Shown piece by piece: positions 1 to 8,298 of a stretch of DNA of 64,000 nt. The notes under the pieces were generated by a model, which was not told the origin of the DNA, did not search any database, and saw nothing but the letters and a program-made list of their open reading frames with translations. Origin of the DNA: Pantoea vagans (lineage in GTDB: Bacteria > Pseudomonadota > Gammaproteobacteria > Enterobacterales > Enterobacteriaceae); assembly GCF_004792415.1 (NCBI RefSeq), contig NZ_CP038853.1, forward strand, positions 2,976,001 through 3,040,000, written 5' to 3'. The position numbers and the translations under genes are program-made. Each line of letters starts with the position of its first letter. Position 1 is the stretch's first letter.

Positions 1-975
1 CACATTCTCGGTTATGAAATTGTCAGCCATGAAGCCTCGCCCACTGAAATCGATGGCTGGGTTGCGCGCTGGCGCGGTCATGTTGATCGGGTGGTCGCGA
101 TTGGCGGAGGCAGCGTGCTGGATGCGGCGAAAGCCTTCAGCGCCATGATCCAACACCCGCTGCCTACGGCCCGCTATCTGGAGAAGGTAGGTGACACTGC
201 GGTTCAGCCCATTACGCTGCCGCTGATTGCGGTTCCGACAACGGCCGGGACCGGCAGCGAAGTCACGCAAAATGCGGTGGTGACAGACCAGCAGGATATT
301 CAGATCAAAGCGTCACTGCGTCACCCGGTCTTTGTGCCGGAGGTCGCGATTCTTGATCCGGATCTGCTGAAAGGCGCGCCTGACCAGGTGCTGGCGACCT
401 GCGGCATCGATGCTTTTACCCATCTGTTTGAAGCGTATCTCTCCGGCAAAGGCAACCTCTTCACCCGCCAGCTGGCGCTGACCGGCCTGCGTCAGTTTGT
501 TCAGGCGTGGCCTGCCCTCAATCGCGAGGATGCGGCGGGTGACGCGGCACGTGAAGCAATGATGATGGCCTCATGGCTGGGGGGCGTCAGTCTCAGCAGC
601 GCGGGTCTGGGGGTGATCCACGGTATTGCCGGGGAACTGGGCGCGATTAAACCGTTCCATCACGGTGAAGTGTGCGGACGCCTGCTGTTTCCGTTCCTGA
701 ATCTGCTGTCTGACAGCCAGCAGCCGCTGCAGCGTACGCTGATGGAGGAGCTGCACCCGCAGCTCTTCAGCGAATCCACAGATTCACCGGCACAGTTTCT
801 GAAGCAGTGGCTGCAGCAGCAGGCCATCACGTCATTCTGGCAGGATGGCCCGTCGCTGAGCCGCACTGAGGTGGAGTGGATCCTGGCGCGAGCCAACAGC
901 AAAAATTCGCTGGTGAATTACAGCCGCGAACAGATGCAGACAATGATTGCGCAGGCCTGGCACATCACGGCGTGA
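1..975 (+). CDS. Iron-containing alcohol dehydrogenase, 5' end cut by the window
   Basis: The frame is open from base 1, so the start lies outside the window; 324 residues are visible. The NAD-binding motif GGGSVLDAAK is encoded from about base 103 and TTAGTGSEVT from about 238. Metal-ligand segments typical of group III Fe-dependent alcohol dehydrogenases follow: CGIDAFTHLFEA (Asp and His) and GVIHGIAGELGAIKPFHHGE (two His). The family reduces aldehydes or oxidises alcohols with NAD(P) in the cytosol. I cannot name the substrate: the segment fits the FucO/EutG/maleylacetate-reductase-like branch in general. It faces supH, and a 23-base near-perfect palindrome at 998-1020 lies between the two stops. 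The family call is secure; the specificity is unknown. Confidence 0.88.
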   Translation, partial: HILGYEIVSHEASPTEIDGWVARWRGHVDRVVAIGGGSVLDAAKAFSAMIQHPLPTARYLEKVGDTAVQPITLPLIAVPTTAGTGSEVTQNAVVTDQQDIQIKASLRHPVFVPEVAILDPDLLKGAPDQVLATCGIDAFTHLFEAYLSGKGNLFTRQLALTGLRQFVQAWPALNREDAAGDAAREAMMMASWLGGVSLSSAGLGVIHGIAGELGAIKPFHHGEVCGRLLFPFLNLLSDSQQPLQRTLMEELHPQLFSESTDSPAQFLKQWLQQQAITSFWQDGPSLSRTEVEWILARANSKNSLVNYSREQMQTMIAQAWHITA

Positions 976-997
976 TCAACGCGCTGACCTCCTTCAC

Positions 998-1020
998 TGA
1001 CCTGCCAGCCTGGCAGGTCA
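998..1020. terminator. Palindrome between convergent genes, possible terminator
   Basis: TGACCTGCCAG is followed at once by CTGGCAGGTCA around one extra base. It lies between two convergent stop codons. There is no T-run, so a role as terminator is inferred from position only. Confidence 0.35.
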
Positions 1021-1055
1021 TGCAGCAGCTCAGCGCTATCCTGGCACGTTCAGTC

Positions 1056-1892
1056 TCAGCGCCGCGGGGCGGCAAAAGGTCCCTCACCTGCCAGCATCTG
1101 CTCCATGATCTGCAACACGCCCTCCTCATTATTAGACGCCGCGGCATAACGTGCCGCCTGCTTCACCCGCTCTGGCGCATTGTCCATGGCAAAACTGAAG
1201 CCGGACTGTTTCAGCATCTCCAGATCGTTACCGCCATCGCCAAAGGCCAGCACCTGGTCGTGCGTGATCCCCCAGCGTTTTGCCAGCAGATCCAGACCGT
1301 GCGCTTTGTGATTTCCCGGCACGATCAGATCGACCGAGCCATGACCGCTTGACGTCGCGGCCACGCGTCCCTGGTGCAGTCGCTCAATATCCGCCATCAG
1401 TGGCTCGATGTAATCATCCGAGAGGTTCAGCGCGAACTTAAACAGCCGGTCATCCTGCACCTCATCCAGATGATGAATCGGCTTCAGCCGGTGACAGTAA
1501 TGGCGCATCTTCTTCAGCCAGCTCTCTTCCATGCCGTCGAAGTAATACGCGCTGTTACGACCACACAGCAGGTAACGCAGGCCAGGGTAATTGCCGTTTT
1601 GCAGAGTGCTGATTACCGCTTCTACATCGCGGCGTTCAAAGGCACCGCAAAACAGCTCCTCGTCACGATCGATAATCCATGCGCCGTTTTCCGCCACAAA
1701 GGCGATATCGCTGGCGATCTCCGGGAAAAAGGATTTGAGCTGGTAATACTGATTGCCGCTGGCCACCACAAATTTGATGTCGCGGGCGGTGAGTTGCTGA
1801 TAGCAGGCGAGAAAGCGGGATCGATTGTACTGCTTGTTATCGTCCAGAAACGTGCCATCCATATCGACTGCAACCATCTTAACCGTCGTCAT
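1056..1892 (-). CDS. supH: HAD-family sugar phosphatase SupH (YbiV-like)
   Basis: Cof-type HAD phosphatase of about 278 residues, acting in the cytosol on sugar phosphates. The nucleophile motif DMDGT stands near residue 10 and the C-terminal metal-binding motif is GDGGNDLEML. The segment FVVASGNQYYQL and the tail pattern RYAAASNNEEGV match E. coli YbiV/SupH as I remember it, and the length (271 there) agrees. Two adjacent ATGs exist at 1895 and 1892. AAGGAG lies only 2 bases before the first and 5 before the second, and the second also fits the family N-terminus better. The gene is convergent with the upstream dehydrogenase, and the repeat region at 1968-2220 lies upstream. Confidence 0.85.
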   Translation of the reverse strand: MTTVKMVAVDMDGTFLDDNKQYNRSRFLACYQQLTARDIKFVVASGNQYYQLKSFFPEIASDIAFVAENGAWIIDRDEELFCGAFERRDVEAVISTLQNGNYPGLRYLLCGRNSAYYFDGMEESWLKKMRHYCHRLKPIHHLDEVQDDRLFKFALNLSDDYIEPLMADIERLHQGRVAATSSGHGSVDLIVPGNHKAHGLDLLAKRWGITHDQVLAFGDGGNDLEMLKQSGFSFAMDNAPERVKQAARYAAASNNEEGVLQIMEQMLAGEGPFAAPRR

Positions 1893-1967
1893 CATGACTC
1901 CTTACACAGGAAATTTTCAGCGTGGAGTCTCAGGATAGCCGCTGGCGCAGCAAAACGGAAAGAAAGA

Positions 1968-2220
1968 GGGATGGCCGTAGCCATCCCCGAGATTTTTGAC
2001 AAACTCCGGCCCGGTAGCGGTAAGACCGGGCCTGCTTAGGAAACCCGGTCAGATCGGAAAGACGCAAAAGCTGTCATCCATGACACGCTCGGCCCGCGCC
2101 ATCCGTGGCGCGGGACGCTTTCCTCTTCTGACCGGGTTCCCTGCGCTTTTAGCTATTACTTTGCTGTCAGAGCAACCCTGATTGGGTTTGTCAGCAGTCT
2201 GGGATGGCCGCAGCCATCCC
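1968..2220. repeat. Composite inverted repeat enclosing MITE-like copy 1
   Basis: A 20-base palindrome, GGGATGGCCGTAGCCATCCC (1968-1987), recurs with one base changed at 2201-2220. The bases next to each palindrome are also related in opposite orientation: a TTTGACAAAC-like segment follows the first and GTTTGTCA precedes the second. The pair therefore forms a long interrupted inverted repeat. Between the arms lie a separate hairpin (GGCCCGG with CCGGGCC, about 2007-2034) and MITE-like copy 1 (2038-2145). No gene is visible in this stretch. Confidence 0.75.
2038..2145 (+). repeat. MITE-like element, copy 1
   Basis: The left end reads CGGTCAGATCGGAAAGACGC and the right end CTTTCCTCTTCTGACC followed by GGGTTCCCTGCG, so the ends are imperfect inverted repeats of about 24 bases. 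An internal hairpin, CGCGCCATCCGTGGCGCG, lies at about 2096-2113. Copies 2 (57389-57487) and 3 (53741-53921) share ends and core. It has no coding capacity, although it gives rise to spurious open frames. Confidence 0.8.
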
Positions 2221-2227
2221 TGGGGGA

Positions 2228-2710
2228 TTAGTTCAGGGCGCTGTTCAGCACCAGCGCGGTAATCACACCGGTCGCGGCAGCAATCAGCACATAGTTGCCG
2301 TCGATGTTTGCCCAGTGATAACCGCGCGGCGGTTCACGCAGACCGCGTTCATGCCAGTCGGCTACGCGATAATGGTCGCCGCGATATTCCTGCGGGACAG
2401 GATGGCCGCGACGAAAATCGTGACCCTGCCAGGCGAAATGGTCACGGTCATTGCGGGATTCTCTGCCACGATGGTTGTTATCTTCATCATGCCGATTATT
2501 GCCCATGTCGTGAGGCTTTTTATCATCATGGCGATTGTTGCCGCGGTCTCGATTCTGATCGGGGCCGCGATTGTCAGGGCGTTTATCACTGTTCTGATGC
2601 GGCACCGGCTTACGCTGACCGTCATCATGATCGTCTGCCAGTGAAACCTGAGAGAAGAGCGTGCTGCATGTTAAAAGTGAAGCGATAAGCGTTAATGTTG
2701 TTTTTTTCAT
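2228..2710 (-). CDS. RcnB-family periplasmic protein
   Basis: A 160-residue exported protein. Residues 1-25 form a signal peptide (MKKTTLTLIASLL, cleavage probably after SLA). A long hydrophilic stretch, very rich in Asp, His, Arg and Asn (about 26-95), follows. The C-terminal RcnB-like domain carries DHYRVADWHERGL and PPRGYHWANIDGNYVLI and ends in a hydrophobic helix. E. coli RcnB is a periplasmic protein of nickel/cobalt homeostasis; the His/Asp-rich linker here could bind metal, but that is inference. GGAGG lies 7 bases before the ATG. No rcnA or other metal exporter is adjacent, so the gene stands alone. The 271 bases upstream hold no gene that I can see. Confidence 0.8.
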   Translation of the reverse strand: MKKTTLTLIASLLTCSTLFSQVSLADDHDDGQRKPVPHQNSDKRPDNRGPDQNRDRGNNRHDDKKPHDMGNNRHDEDNNHRGRESRNDRDHFAWQGHDFRRGHPVPQEYRGDHYRVADWHERGLREPPRGYHWANIDGNYVLIAAATGVITALVLNSALN

Positions 2711-2981
2711 GATACTGCCTCCGAAAATAACGGCTGTTCAGGCACCGTTGATCGGCATCATGGCAATAATTCTGGCGGGAGACATCTGTAAAAGTCTTAA
2801 AATCCGGTAACTTACACAGTATTACGCTTGCTTAGCGATTTCTTAACACAGGTCATATCTTTAAAACTCTTCTGACGCAATCCAGATGTTAACCAGGCAG
2901 CCTGAACATCACGCCTCAGGCTGACCCGTTAAAACCTGTTCAACGTCAGGGTGCTGAAATGCACCCCGACGCTTTACCCGG

Positions 2982-4079
2982 TTATGGCGTGCTGAGGATC
3001 ACCGGCGCATCCGGCAACGCCGTGAACTGTTTTACGATATGGTGATAATCGGCCGTCGGATCGAGATCACGGAATACCTCTGGATAGAGATCTTTTGCCA
3101 GAATTTCCATACCGATGATGTTGTAAGGGTGATTATAAAAATGGTGATAAACGCCATAGACCCGTTTCTGTTTCACCGGTTCGATCTGTTCCAGCCCGGT
3201 ACGGCTCTGCAGGCGGTTAAAGGTGGCGGTCACGTCGGTCTGACTGGCACCGTAACCAAACGGCAGCACGTTGCTGTTCGGACGCTTCGAACCGGTCATG
3301 ATGTAAACGTCCGGCTTCATGGCGATAATCTTCTCCAGCGACACAAAACCTGAGCTGCCGGGCAGCAGCGCTGAGCCGATATTTTTCCCGCCGACCGCTT
3401 CCACCAGCGCACCCCAGCCGTTATGACCATGGGTAAAACAGCAGTTGTCGCTGTTACCGGCAATCGGTTCAATAAATACCGTCGGCTTGTGCGGCACCTG
3501 CGCAATCTTCTGCTGAAGCATCTGCCAGCGCTGCTGATAAAAATCGGCGTAGGCTTTTGCTTCGGTTTCGCGATTCAGAACGGTACCCAGCACTTTCACA
3601 CTCTTCAGGGTGTTCTCTTTGGGGTGAAGCTCATCATCCAGGAACAGCACCGGGATATGCAGATTTTTCAGGGTAGCCAGCACGCCCGACTGCGCCAGTG
3701 CCGGTTTGGCACGCAGCTGCGCAATCATCAGGTCGGGCTGCTTCGCCAGCACGCTCTCCAGATTGACCTGCCCCTGATCGTTAAAGCCCATATCTACAAT
3801 CGATGCCGCCTGCGGCCAGCGCTGCTTCAGCAGATCCCAGGTCTGGGTATCCTGCTTTTTCGGCAGGTTATTCCAGGCAACGACCCGCTGAAACGGGTTC
3901 TGTCGATCCAGTAAGGCCAGCGCCATCACGTCGCGTCCGTCCTGTAAAATCACATGCTGCGGCTCCTTTTGCAGGGTAATTTTCTGACCATCCATGTCGG
4001 TCACTGTGACCGGATAGGTGGTCGCCGCACAGGCGGTTGACAGTAACAGCGTAGTGGCAGCAACAATCCCGATTTTCAT
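2982..4079 (-). CDS. Siderophore-type ABC transporter substrate-binding protein
   Basis: A 365-residue periplasmic binding protein of the FepB/BtuF (TroA-like) fold. I start it at MKIGIVAATTLLL, because AGGAGAAAA directly precedes this ATG and a clean signal peptide follows; the frame continues further upstream without such signals. Typical features are PVTVTDMDGQKITL near the mature N-terminus, KQPDLMIAQLRAK mid-protein, HNGWGALVEAVGG, and SLEKIIAMKPDVYI in the C-lobe. The family captures ferric siderophores or haem/cobalamin for an inner-membrane ABC importer. No permease or ATPase is adjacent, so it must share a transporter elsewhere. A near-perfect Fur box lies 20 bases upstream of the start, which argues for iron control. 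The exact ligand cannot be told. Confidence 0.85.
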   Translation of the reverse strand: MKIGIVAATTLLLSTACAATTYPVTVTDMDGQKITLQKEPQHVILQDGRDVMALALLDRQNPFQRVVAWNNLPKKQDTQTWDLLKQRWPQAASIVDMGFNDQGQVNLESVLAKQPDLMIAQLRAKPALAQSGVLATLKNLHIPVLFLDDELHPKENTLKSVKVLGTVLNRETEAKAYADFYQQRWQMLQQKIAQVPHKPTVFIEPIAGNSDNCCFTHGHNGWGALVEAVGGKNIGSALLPGSSGFVSLEKIIAMKPDVYIMTGSKRPNSNVLPFGYGASQTDVTATFNRLQSRTGLEQIEPVKQKRVYGVYHHFYNHPYNIIGMEILAKDLYPEVFRDLDPTADYHHIVKQFTALPDAPVILSTP

Positions 4080-4099
4080 TTTTCTCCTGTCCTTTAAAG

Positions 4100-4114
4100 G
4101 AATAATAATTATTC
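4100..4114. promoter_or_regulatory. Fur box
   Basis: GAATAATAATTATTC is a 7-1-7 palindrome matching the Fur core TGATAATNATTATCA at 13 of 15 positions. It lies about 20 bases upstream of the binding-protein start. Iron repression is inferred from this site. Confidence 0.75.
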
Positions 4115-4309
4115 GCGTTAACTCTACCATGTGAAAAAGTAACAAATGTAAATATTGCTGACGAGATGCGTCTGACAGAGAGGGGTTACTGTGCGGCGGC
4201 TGGTTAAAACAGGGAGACCAGGGCTGGCGATACATGGAGAAATGACGCGTGGCGGGCAGAACAGCAGACGCCTCTCAATACCGCGGAGAGGCGCCTGTTG
4301 ATTGATCTG

Positions 4310-5596
4310 TTACTTCACCAGTGAATAGAAAATCGCGGAGATGGCAATCAGACCAATCAGCACCACAAACAGGTTACTGATTTTCCCGCTGTACTTTCGC
4401 ATCGCCGGGACTTTGTGAATGGCATACATCGGCATCAGGAACAGGATCATGGCAATCACCGGCCCGCCCAGCGTCTCAATCATGCCGAGAATATTCGGGT
4501 CCAGCGTTGCCACCAGCCAGGTGGTGAGCAACATAAAGAGTGACGTCAGACGATTCAGTCTGGCAGGCGCAATGGTTTTACCGCGACTGCGTAGCGCCTT
4601 ATTGACCATACCATTAAACCCTTCACGCGCGCCCAGATAGTGGCCGAGGAACGATTTGGTGATCGCCACAATGGCAATCAGCGGCCCGAGCCAGGCAATC
4701 ATCGGCACCTGAAAATGGTTCGCCAGATAAGAGAGAATGGTAATGTTCTGCGCCTTGGCGGCATGGAGATCGTCAGGCGACAGGCTCAGCACGCAGCTGA
4801 AGACAAAGAACATCACCGTCACCACCATCATCAGGTGCGAGCAGGCCAGAATGCGCGAGCATTTTTTCTCGGCGGCGTCGCCATACTCTTCGCGCTTCGC
4901 CAGGGCAAAGGAGGAGATGATCGGTGAGTGGTTAAATGAAAAGACCATAACCGGTATCGCCAGCCACAGCGTCATCCACAGGCTGCTGCCCGCAGGCTGA
5001 ACGTTCAGGGTTGAGAGTGCAGCCCCGTGCCAGTGAGGGATCAGATAGCAGGCCATCAGCATCAAAACCGCCACAAAGGGGTAGACCAGCACGCTCATCG
5101 CTTTGACGATCATCTTTTCGCCGAAGCGCACAATGGTCATCAGGCCGACAATCAGCAGCAGCGACAGCAGCACACGCGGCGGTGGCACAAGGCCGAGCTG
5201 ATTCACCATCAGGCTCTCAACCGTGTTGGTGATCGCCACGCTGTACATCAGCAGAATCGGGTAAATCGCGAAGAAATAGAGCAGCGTAATCAGCTTGCCC
5301 GCGCCGACGCCGAAATGCTCCTCGACCACCTCAGTGATATCACCCGCCGGATTTTTACCGGAAAGGACAAAGCGTGTCAGGGCGCGGTGCGCGAAGAAGG
5401 TCAGCGGAAAGGCCAGCACCGCCATGATAATCAGCGGGATCAGCCCGCCGACACCGGCATTGATGGGCAGGAACAGCACACCGGCTCCGATTGCGGTGCC
5501 GTATAAACCCAGCATCCACATCGTGTCGGTTTTACGCCATCCCGTATCGACGTCACTCTCAAGCGCGCCCAGCGTGCCAGTTTGCGTGGTTTTCAT
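4310..5596 (-). CDS. sdaC: Serine transporter SdaC (HAAAP family)
   Basis: Inner-membrane H+/serine symporter of about 428 residues with 11 predicted membrane helices. Long stretches match E. coli SdaC as I recall it, among them WRKTDTMWMLGLYGTAIGAG near the N-terminus, FSFNHSPIISSFA, and LGHYLGAREGFNGMV near residue 330. Length (429 in E. coli) also agrees. The frame stays open to 5740, but homology begins at MKTTQTGTLG, so I place the start at 5596; the SD there is weak (GGAC). The partner serine deaminase sdaB, which follows sdaC in E. coli, is absent here. Substrate assignment rests on similarity. Confidence 0.87.
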   Translation of the reverse strand: MKTTQTGTLGALESDVDTGWRKTDTMWMLGLYGTAIGAGVLFLPINAGVGGLIPLIIMAVLAFPLTFFAHRALTRFVLSGKNPAGDITEVVEEHFGVGAGKLITLLYFFAIYPILLMYSVAITNTVESLMVNQLGLVPPPRVLLSLLLIVGLMTIVRFGEKMIVKAMSVLVYPFVAVLMLMACYLIPHWHGAALSTLNVQPAGSSLWMTLWLAIPVMVFSFNHSPIISSFALAKREEYGDAAEKKCSRILACSHLMMVVTVMFFVFSCVLSLSPDDLHAAKAQNITILSYLANHFQVPMIAWLGPLIAIVAITKSFLGHYLGAREGFNGMVNKALRSRGKTIAPARLNRLTSLFMLLTTWLVATLDPNILGMIETLGGPVIAMILFLMPMYAIHKVPAMRKYSGKISNLFVVLIGLIAISAIFYSLVK

Positions 5597-5962
5597 CAGA
5601 TAGTCCGTGTTAAAAGCCGCCAGTAAACCTGAGCCGTCAGGCAGGTAAACGTATGCCCCGCTCTCAGCCTCAGCTGCAGACGGATCGGTGAAGCGTAAAA
5701 ATGATCCGCGCATGCAGAGGTAATCGATTGCGTGCGCCACTTTTTACACTACCTGACGATAAAAGTTCAAGCCACGAAGACAAGCACGCATGGATTGCTG
5801 AAAAAACCGTCAGGTTGTGCAAAGTGACTGCGCGGCGATCATGCCATTTTTGCGCCCGCTTTACTGCCCCTGAAAAGGTGATCCCTGTAACGATTAAGCG
5901 TAACGGGCTACGCTTTATCTGACGCTGTCGCGATCACGCCGACAGGGAAACAGGAGAAAAGA

Positions 5963-6553
5963 ATGAAAATTGCCTGCCTGGGATGGGGATCGTTAATCTG
6001 GAAACCTGGCGCACTGCCGGTGGCCAGTCAGTGGCATCATGATGGACCTGCCGTTCCGATTGAGTTTGTGCGCATCGCTGACGGCGGTGAACTGTCAACG
6101 GCGATCTGTCTCAACGCCCGCCCGGTGCCAGTGTTCTGGGCCTGGCTGAACACCGCCTCACTGGAGAGCGCCTGCCGCGCGTTGCGCATTCGGGAGGCGA
6201 TACCAGACAGCCGCGTTGACGGTGTCGGCATGATGACGGTGACAGAAACCTCAGTGGGACCGCTGGCGGAATGGGCGCAGGCGAAAGGCATCGAAGGATT
6301 AATCTGGACCGGTCTGCCTGCCCGCATGGCGGGTGTTGAAGGGCAGATACCGACGCTGGATGATGCGCGACACTATCTGCAGAATCTCACCGGTGAAACA
6401 CGTGAGCATGCTTTTCACTACCTCGGGCAGGTTCCGGCACAAATCGACACCCCTTACCGGCGCGCGCTGGCTGATCTCACCGGCTGGCAGCCGGATGCGC
6501 TGTCCGTTACTGCCGCCACCCTGCAAAGGCATTCACCCAGCCCGCCGGTCTGA
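5963..6553 (+). CDS. Gamma-glutamylcyclotransferase-like protein
   Basis: A 196-residue cytosolic protein starting LGWGSLIW, which resembles the YGSL/N loop that opens gamma-glutamylcyclotransferase-fold proteins. A Glu in the central segment (KGIEGLIWTGLP) could serve as the general acid/base, but I cannot assign it firmly. It is shorter than ChaC (about 230) and of a different subtype. CAGGAGAAAAGA stands before the ATG. It is divergent from sdaC, with 366 bases between the two starts that hold no gene. It may belong to glutathione or gamma-glutamyl metabolism, or may be an uncharacterised relative with another function. Confidence 0.55.
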   Translation: MKIACLGWGSLIWKPGALPVASQWHHDGPAVPIEFVRIADGGELSTAICLNARPVPVFWAWLNTASLESACRALRIREAIPDSRVDGVGMMTVTETSVGPLAEWAQAKGIEGLIWTGLPARMAGVEGQIPTLDDARHYLQNLTGETREHAFHYLGQVPAQIDTPYRRALADLTGWQPDALSVTAATLQRHSPSPPV

Positions 6554-6703
6554 AACTGCCCCGCCTCCAGCACCGCTCTGCTTACTCCTCAAAGGGTTAC
6601 TACACTTCAGGCAGGTTTCGATTTCAGATTCCCTGAGTCTTCCTCGCAGGCAGCCACATCTTCTGGTCTGGCCGCCCTTCCCCCGTCAGCAGGAGATCAA
6701 CCA

Positions 6704-7897
6704 ATGAAAGCATTAACGTATCACGGCCCGCATAAAGTCAGCGTGGATAACGTGCCCGATCCGGGCCTGGAAGCGGCCGATGACATCATCCTGCGCGTGA
6801 CCGCTACCGCCATTTGCGGTTCAGACCTGCACCTTTATCGCGGCAAAATTCCCGGCACCGGGCATGGCGATATTTTTGGTCATGAGTTTATGGGCGAAGT
6901 GGTTGAGGCGGGCAGCGCAGTGACTGCCGTCGCCAAAGGCGATCGGGTAGTCATTCCGTTTGTGATCGCCTGTGGCGACTGCTTTTTCTGCCTGCTGAGC
7001 CAGTATGCCGCCTGTGAAAATACCAACAGCGGACGGGGCGCTATTCTGAATCGCAAGAACATTACGCCGCCCGCGGCGCTGTTTGGTTTCAGTAAGCTCT
7101 ATGGCGGTGTGCCCGGCGGTCAGGCGGAGTATGTCAGGGTGCCGAAAGCCAATACCGGTCCGTTCAAAGTGCCGGCTGTGCTGTCAGATGAGAAAGTGCT
7201 GTTCCTGTCGGACATTCTGCCCACCGCCTGGCAGGCGGTTAAAAATGCCGAAGTTAAACCCGGCTCCAGTCTGGCGATTTTCGGTGCCGGCCCGGTGGGC
7301 CTGCTCAGTGCCGCCTGCGCCCAACAGCAGGGTGCCGAACAGATTTACATGATTGACCACAACAACTACCGCTTAAACTTTGCCCGCGATCGCTACGGCG
7401 TCATCCCGATTAACTTCGATGAGATCGATGATCCGGCTGGCTGGATTATCGAGCACAGCACCGGCAATCGCGGTGTGGATGCCGTGATCGATGCCGTCGG
7501 GTTCGAGGCGAAAGGCAGCCTGACTGAAACCGTGCTCACCAATCTCAAGCTGGAAGGCAGCAGTGGTAAAGCGTTGCGTCAGTGTATTGCTGCGGTGCGG
7601 CGTGGCGGTATCGTCAGCGTGCCGGGCGTCTACGCCGGATTCATTCACGGCTTCCTGTTTGGTGATGCCTTCGATAAAGGGCTGACCTTTAAGATGGGAC
7701 AGACACATGTGCATGCGTATCTGCCCGATCTGCTGAAGCTCATTGAGCAGGGGCATCTGACGCCGGAAGAGATTGTGACTCATCATCTGCCGCTGGAAGA
7801 TGCTGCACGCGGCTACGATATTTTCGCTAAACGCGAAGAGGAGTGCCGGAAGGTGATTCTGGTGCCTGGCATGGCTGCTACACAGGCCACGATTTAA
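6704..7897 (+). CDS. Zinc-dependent alcohol dehydrogenase (MDR family)
   Basis: A 397-residue cytosolic medium-chain dehydrogenase. Catalytic zinc ligands sit in ICGSDLH (Cys near 38) and GHEFMGE (His-Glu near 60-61). A structural zinc loop, [15 protein letters not shown], gives four cysteines near 86-100. The Rossmann motif GAGPVGLL lies near 193. The insertion between the zinc site and the Rossmann fold, together with the C-terminal layout, resembles the glutathione-dependent formaldehyde dehydrogenase-like branch of NAD enzymes that oxidise aldehydes or alcohols. CAGGAG precedes the ATG. It is probably monocistronic, with a strong terminator 20 bases after the stop. The substrate is unknown. 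Confidence 0.85.
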   Translation: MKALTYHGPHKVSVDNVPDPGLEAADDIILRVTATAICGSDLHLYRGKIPGTGHGDIFGHEFMGEVVEAGSAVTAVAKGDRVVIPFVIACGDCFFCLLSQYAACENTNSGRGAILNRKNITPPAALFGFSKLYGGVPGGQAEYVRVPKANTGPFKVPAVLSDEKVLFLSDILPTAWQAVKNAEVKPGSSLAIFGAGPVGLLSAACAQQQGAEQIYMIDHNNYRLNFARDRYGVIPINFDEIDDPAGWIIEHSTGNRGVDAVIDAVGFEAKGSLTETVLTNLKLEGSSGKALRQCIAAVRRGGIVSVPGVYAGFIHGFLFGDAFDKGLTFKMGQTHVHAYLPDLLKLIEQGHLTPEEIVTHHLPLEDAARGYDIFAKREEECRKVILVPGMAATQATI

Positions 7898-7917
7898 TCG
7901 CCTGAACCTCACTACCG

Positions 7918-7946
7918 GATCCCCGGCAGAGCTCGCTGCCGGGGAT
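7918..7946 (+). terminator. Rho-independent terminator of the Zn-dehydrogenase gene
   Basis: GATCCCCGGCAG pairs with CTGCCGGGGATC around a short loop and is followed by ATTTTAAT. It lies between two convergent stop codons and may serve both. Confidence 0.8.
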
Positions 7947-7952
7947 CGCATT

Positions 7953-8159
7953 TTAATACGGCTTGCGCTGCAGACTGCTTCGCCACTCCCGTCTCTCCAG
8001 CAGATGTTCATCCGGCGAGTCCGCCGTATCGACCTGACTTCCCTGCTCCAGCAGTCGCGCACTGCGTGAATGGGGATGACTTTCGCTGATCACCTGTTGT
8101 GAAAATGCACCAAACGATAACAGTAAAAACAGTAATGCACTGGCCGCCCTCACTTTCAT
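7953..8159 (-). CDS. Small secreted protein of unknown function
   Basis: A 68-residue protein. The N-terminus MKVRAASALLFLLLSFGAFS is a clear signal peptide. The mature part is short, polar and charged (SRSARLLEQGSQVD, LLERREWRSSL) with no cysteine or known motif. GAGAGG lies 7 bases before the ATG at 8159; a GTG two codons upstream is less well placed. It converges with the zinc dehydrogenase across a shared terminator. I do not recognise a family. Confidence 0.55.
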   Translation of the reverse strand: MKVRAASALLFLLLSFGAFSQQVISESHPHSRSARLLEQGSQVDTADSPDEHLLERREWRSSLQRKPY

Positions 8160-8298
8160 ACGCACACCTCTCTGGTAACGGTGTCGCTATGCTGCCCGAC
8201 GGGTTTTCATTTTCTGTCAGTAACAGGCAAAGTTATGTGGAGAGCGGGAACAAGCTGCGACGGGTTTAATCGCGGTTTAGCCCGATGCTCTGATACCG

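Noticed and set aside
876..2181. Several plus-strand frames of 60-220 codons
   Set aside because: They lie antisense to supH or within the palindromic repeat, without SD or domain pattern.
1968..2220. Possible CRISPR-like repeat pair
   Set aside because: Only two palindromes in opposite orientation with no regular spacers; it is an inverted repeat, not an array.
5027..5506. A His/Gln-rich 159-codon plus-strand frame
   Set aside because: Antisense of sdaC; composition reflects the mirror of hydrophobic codons.
5597..5740. N-terminal extension of the serine transporter
   Set aside because: The frame is open, but homology and the expected length begin at 5596.
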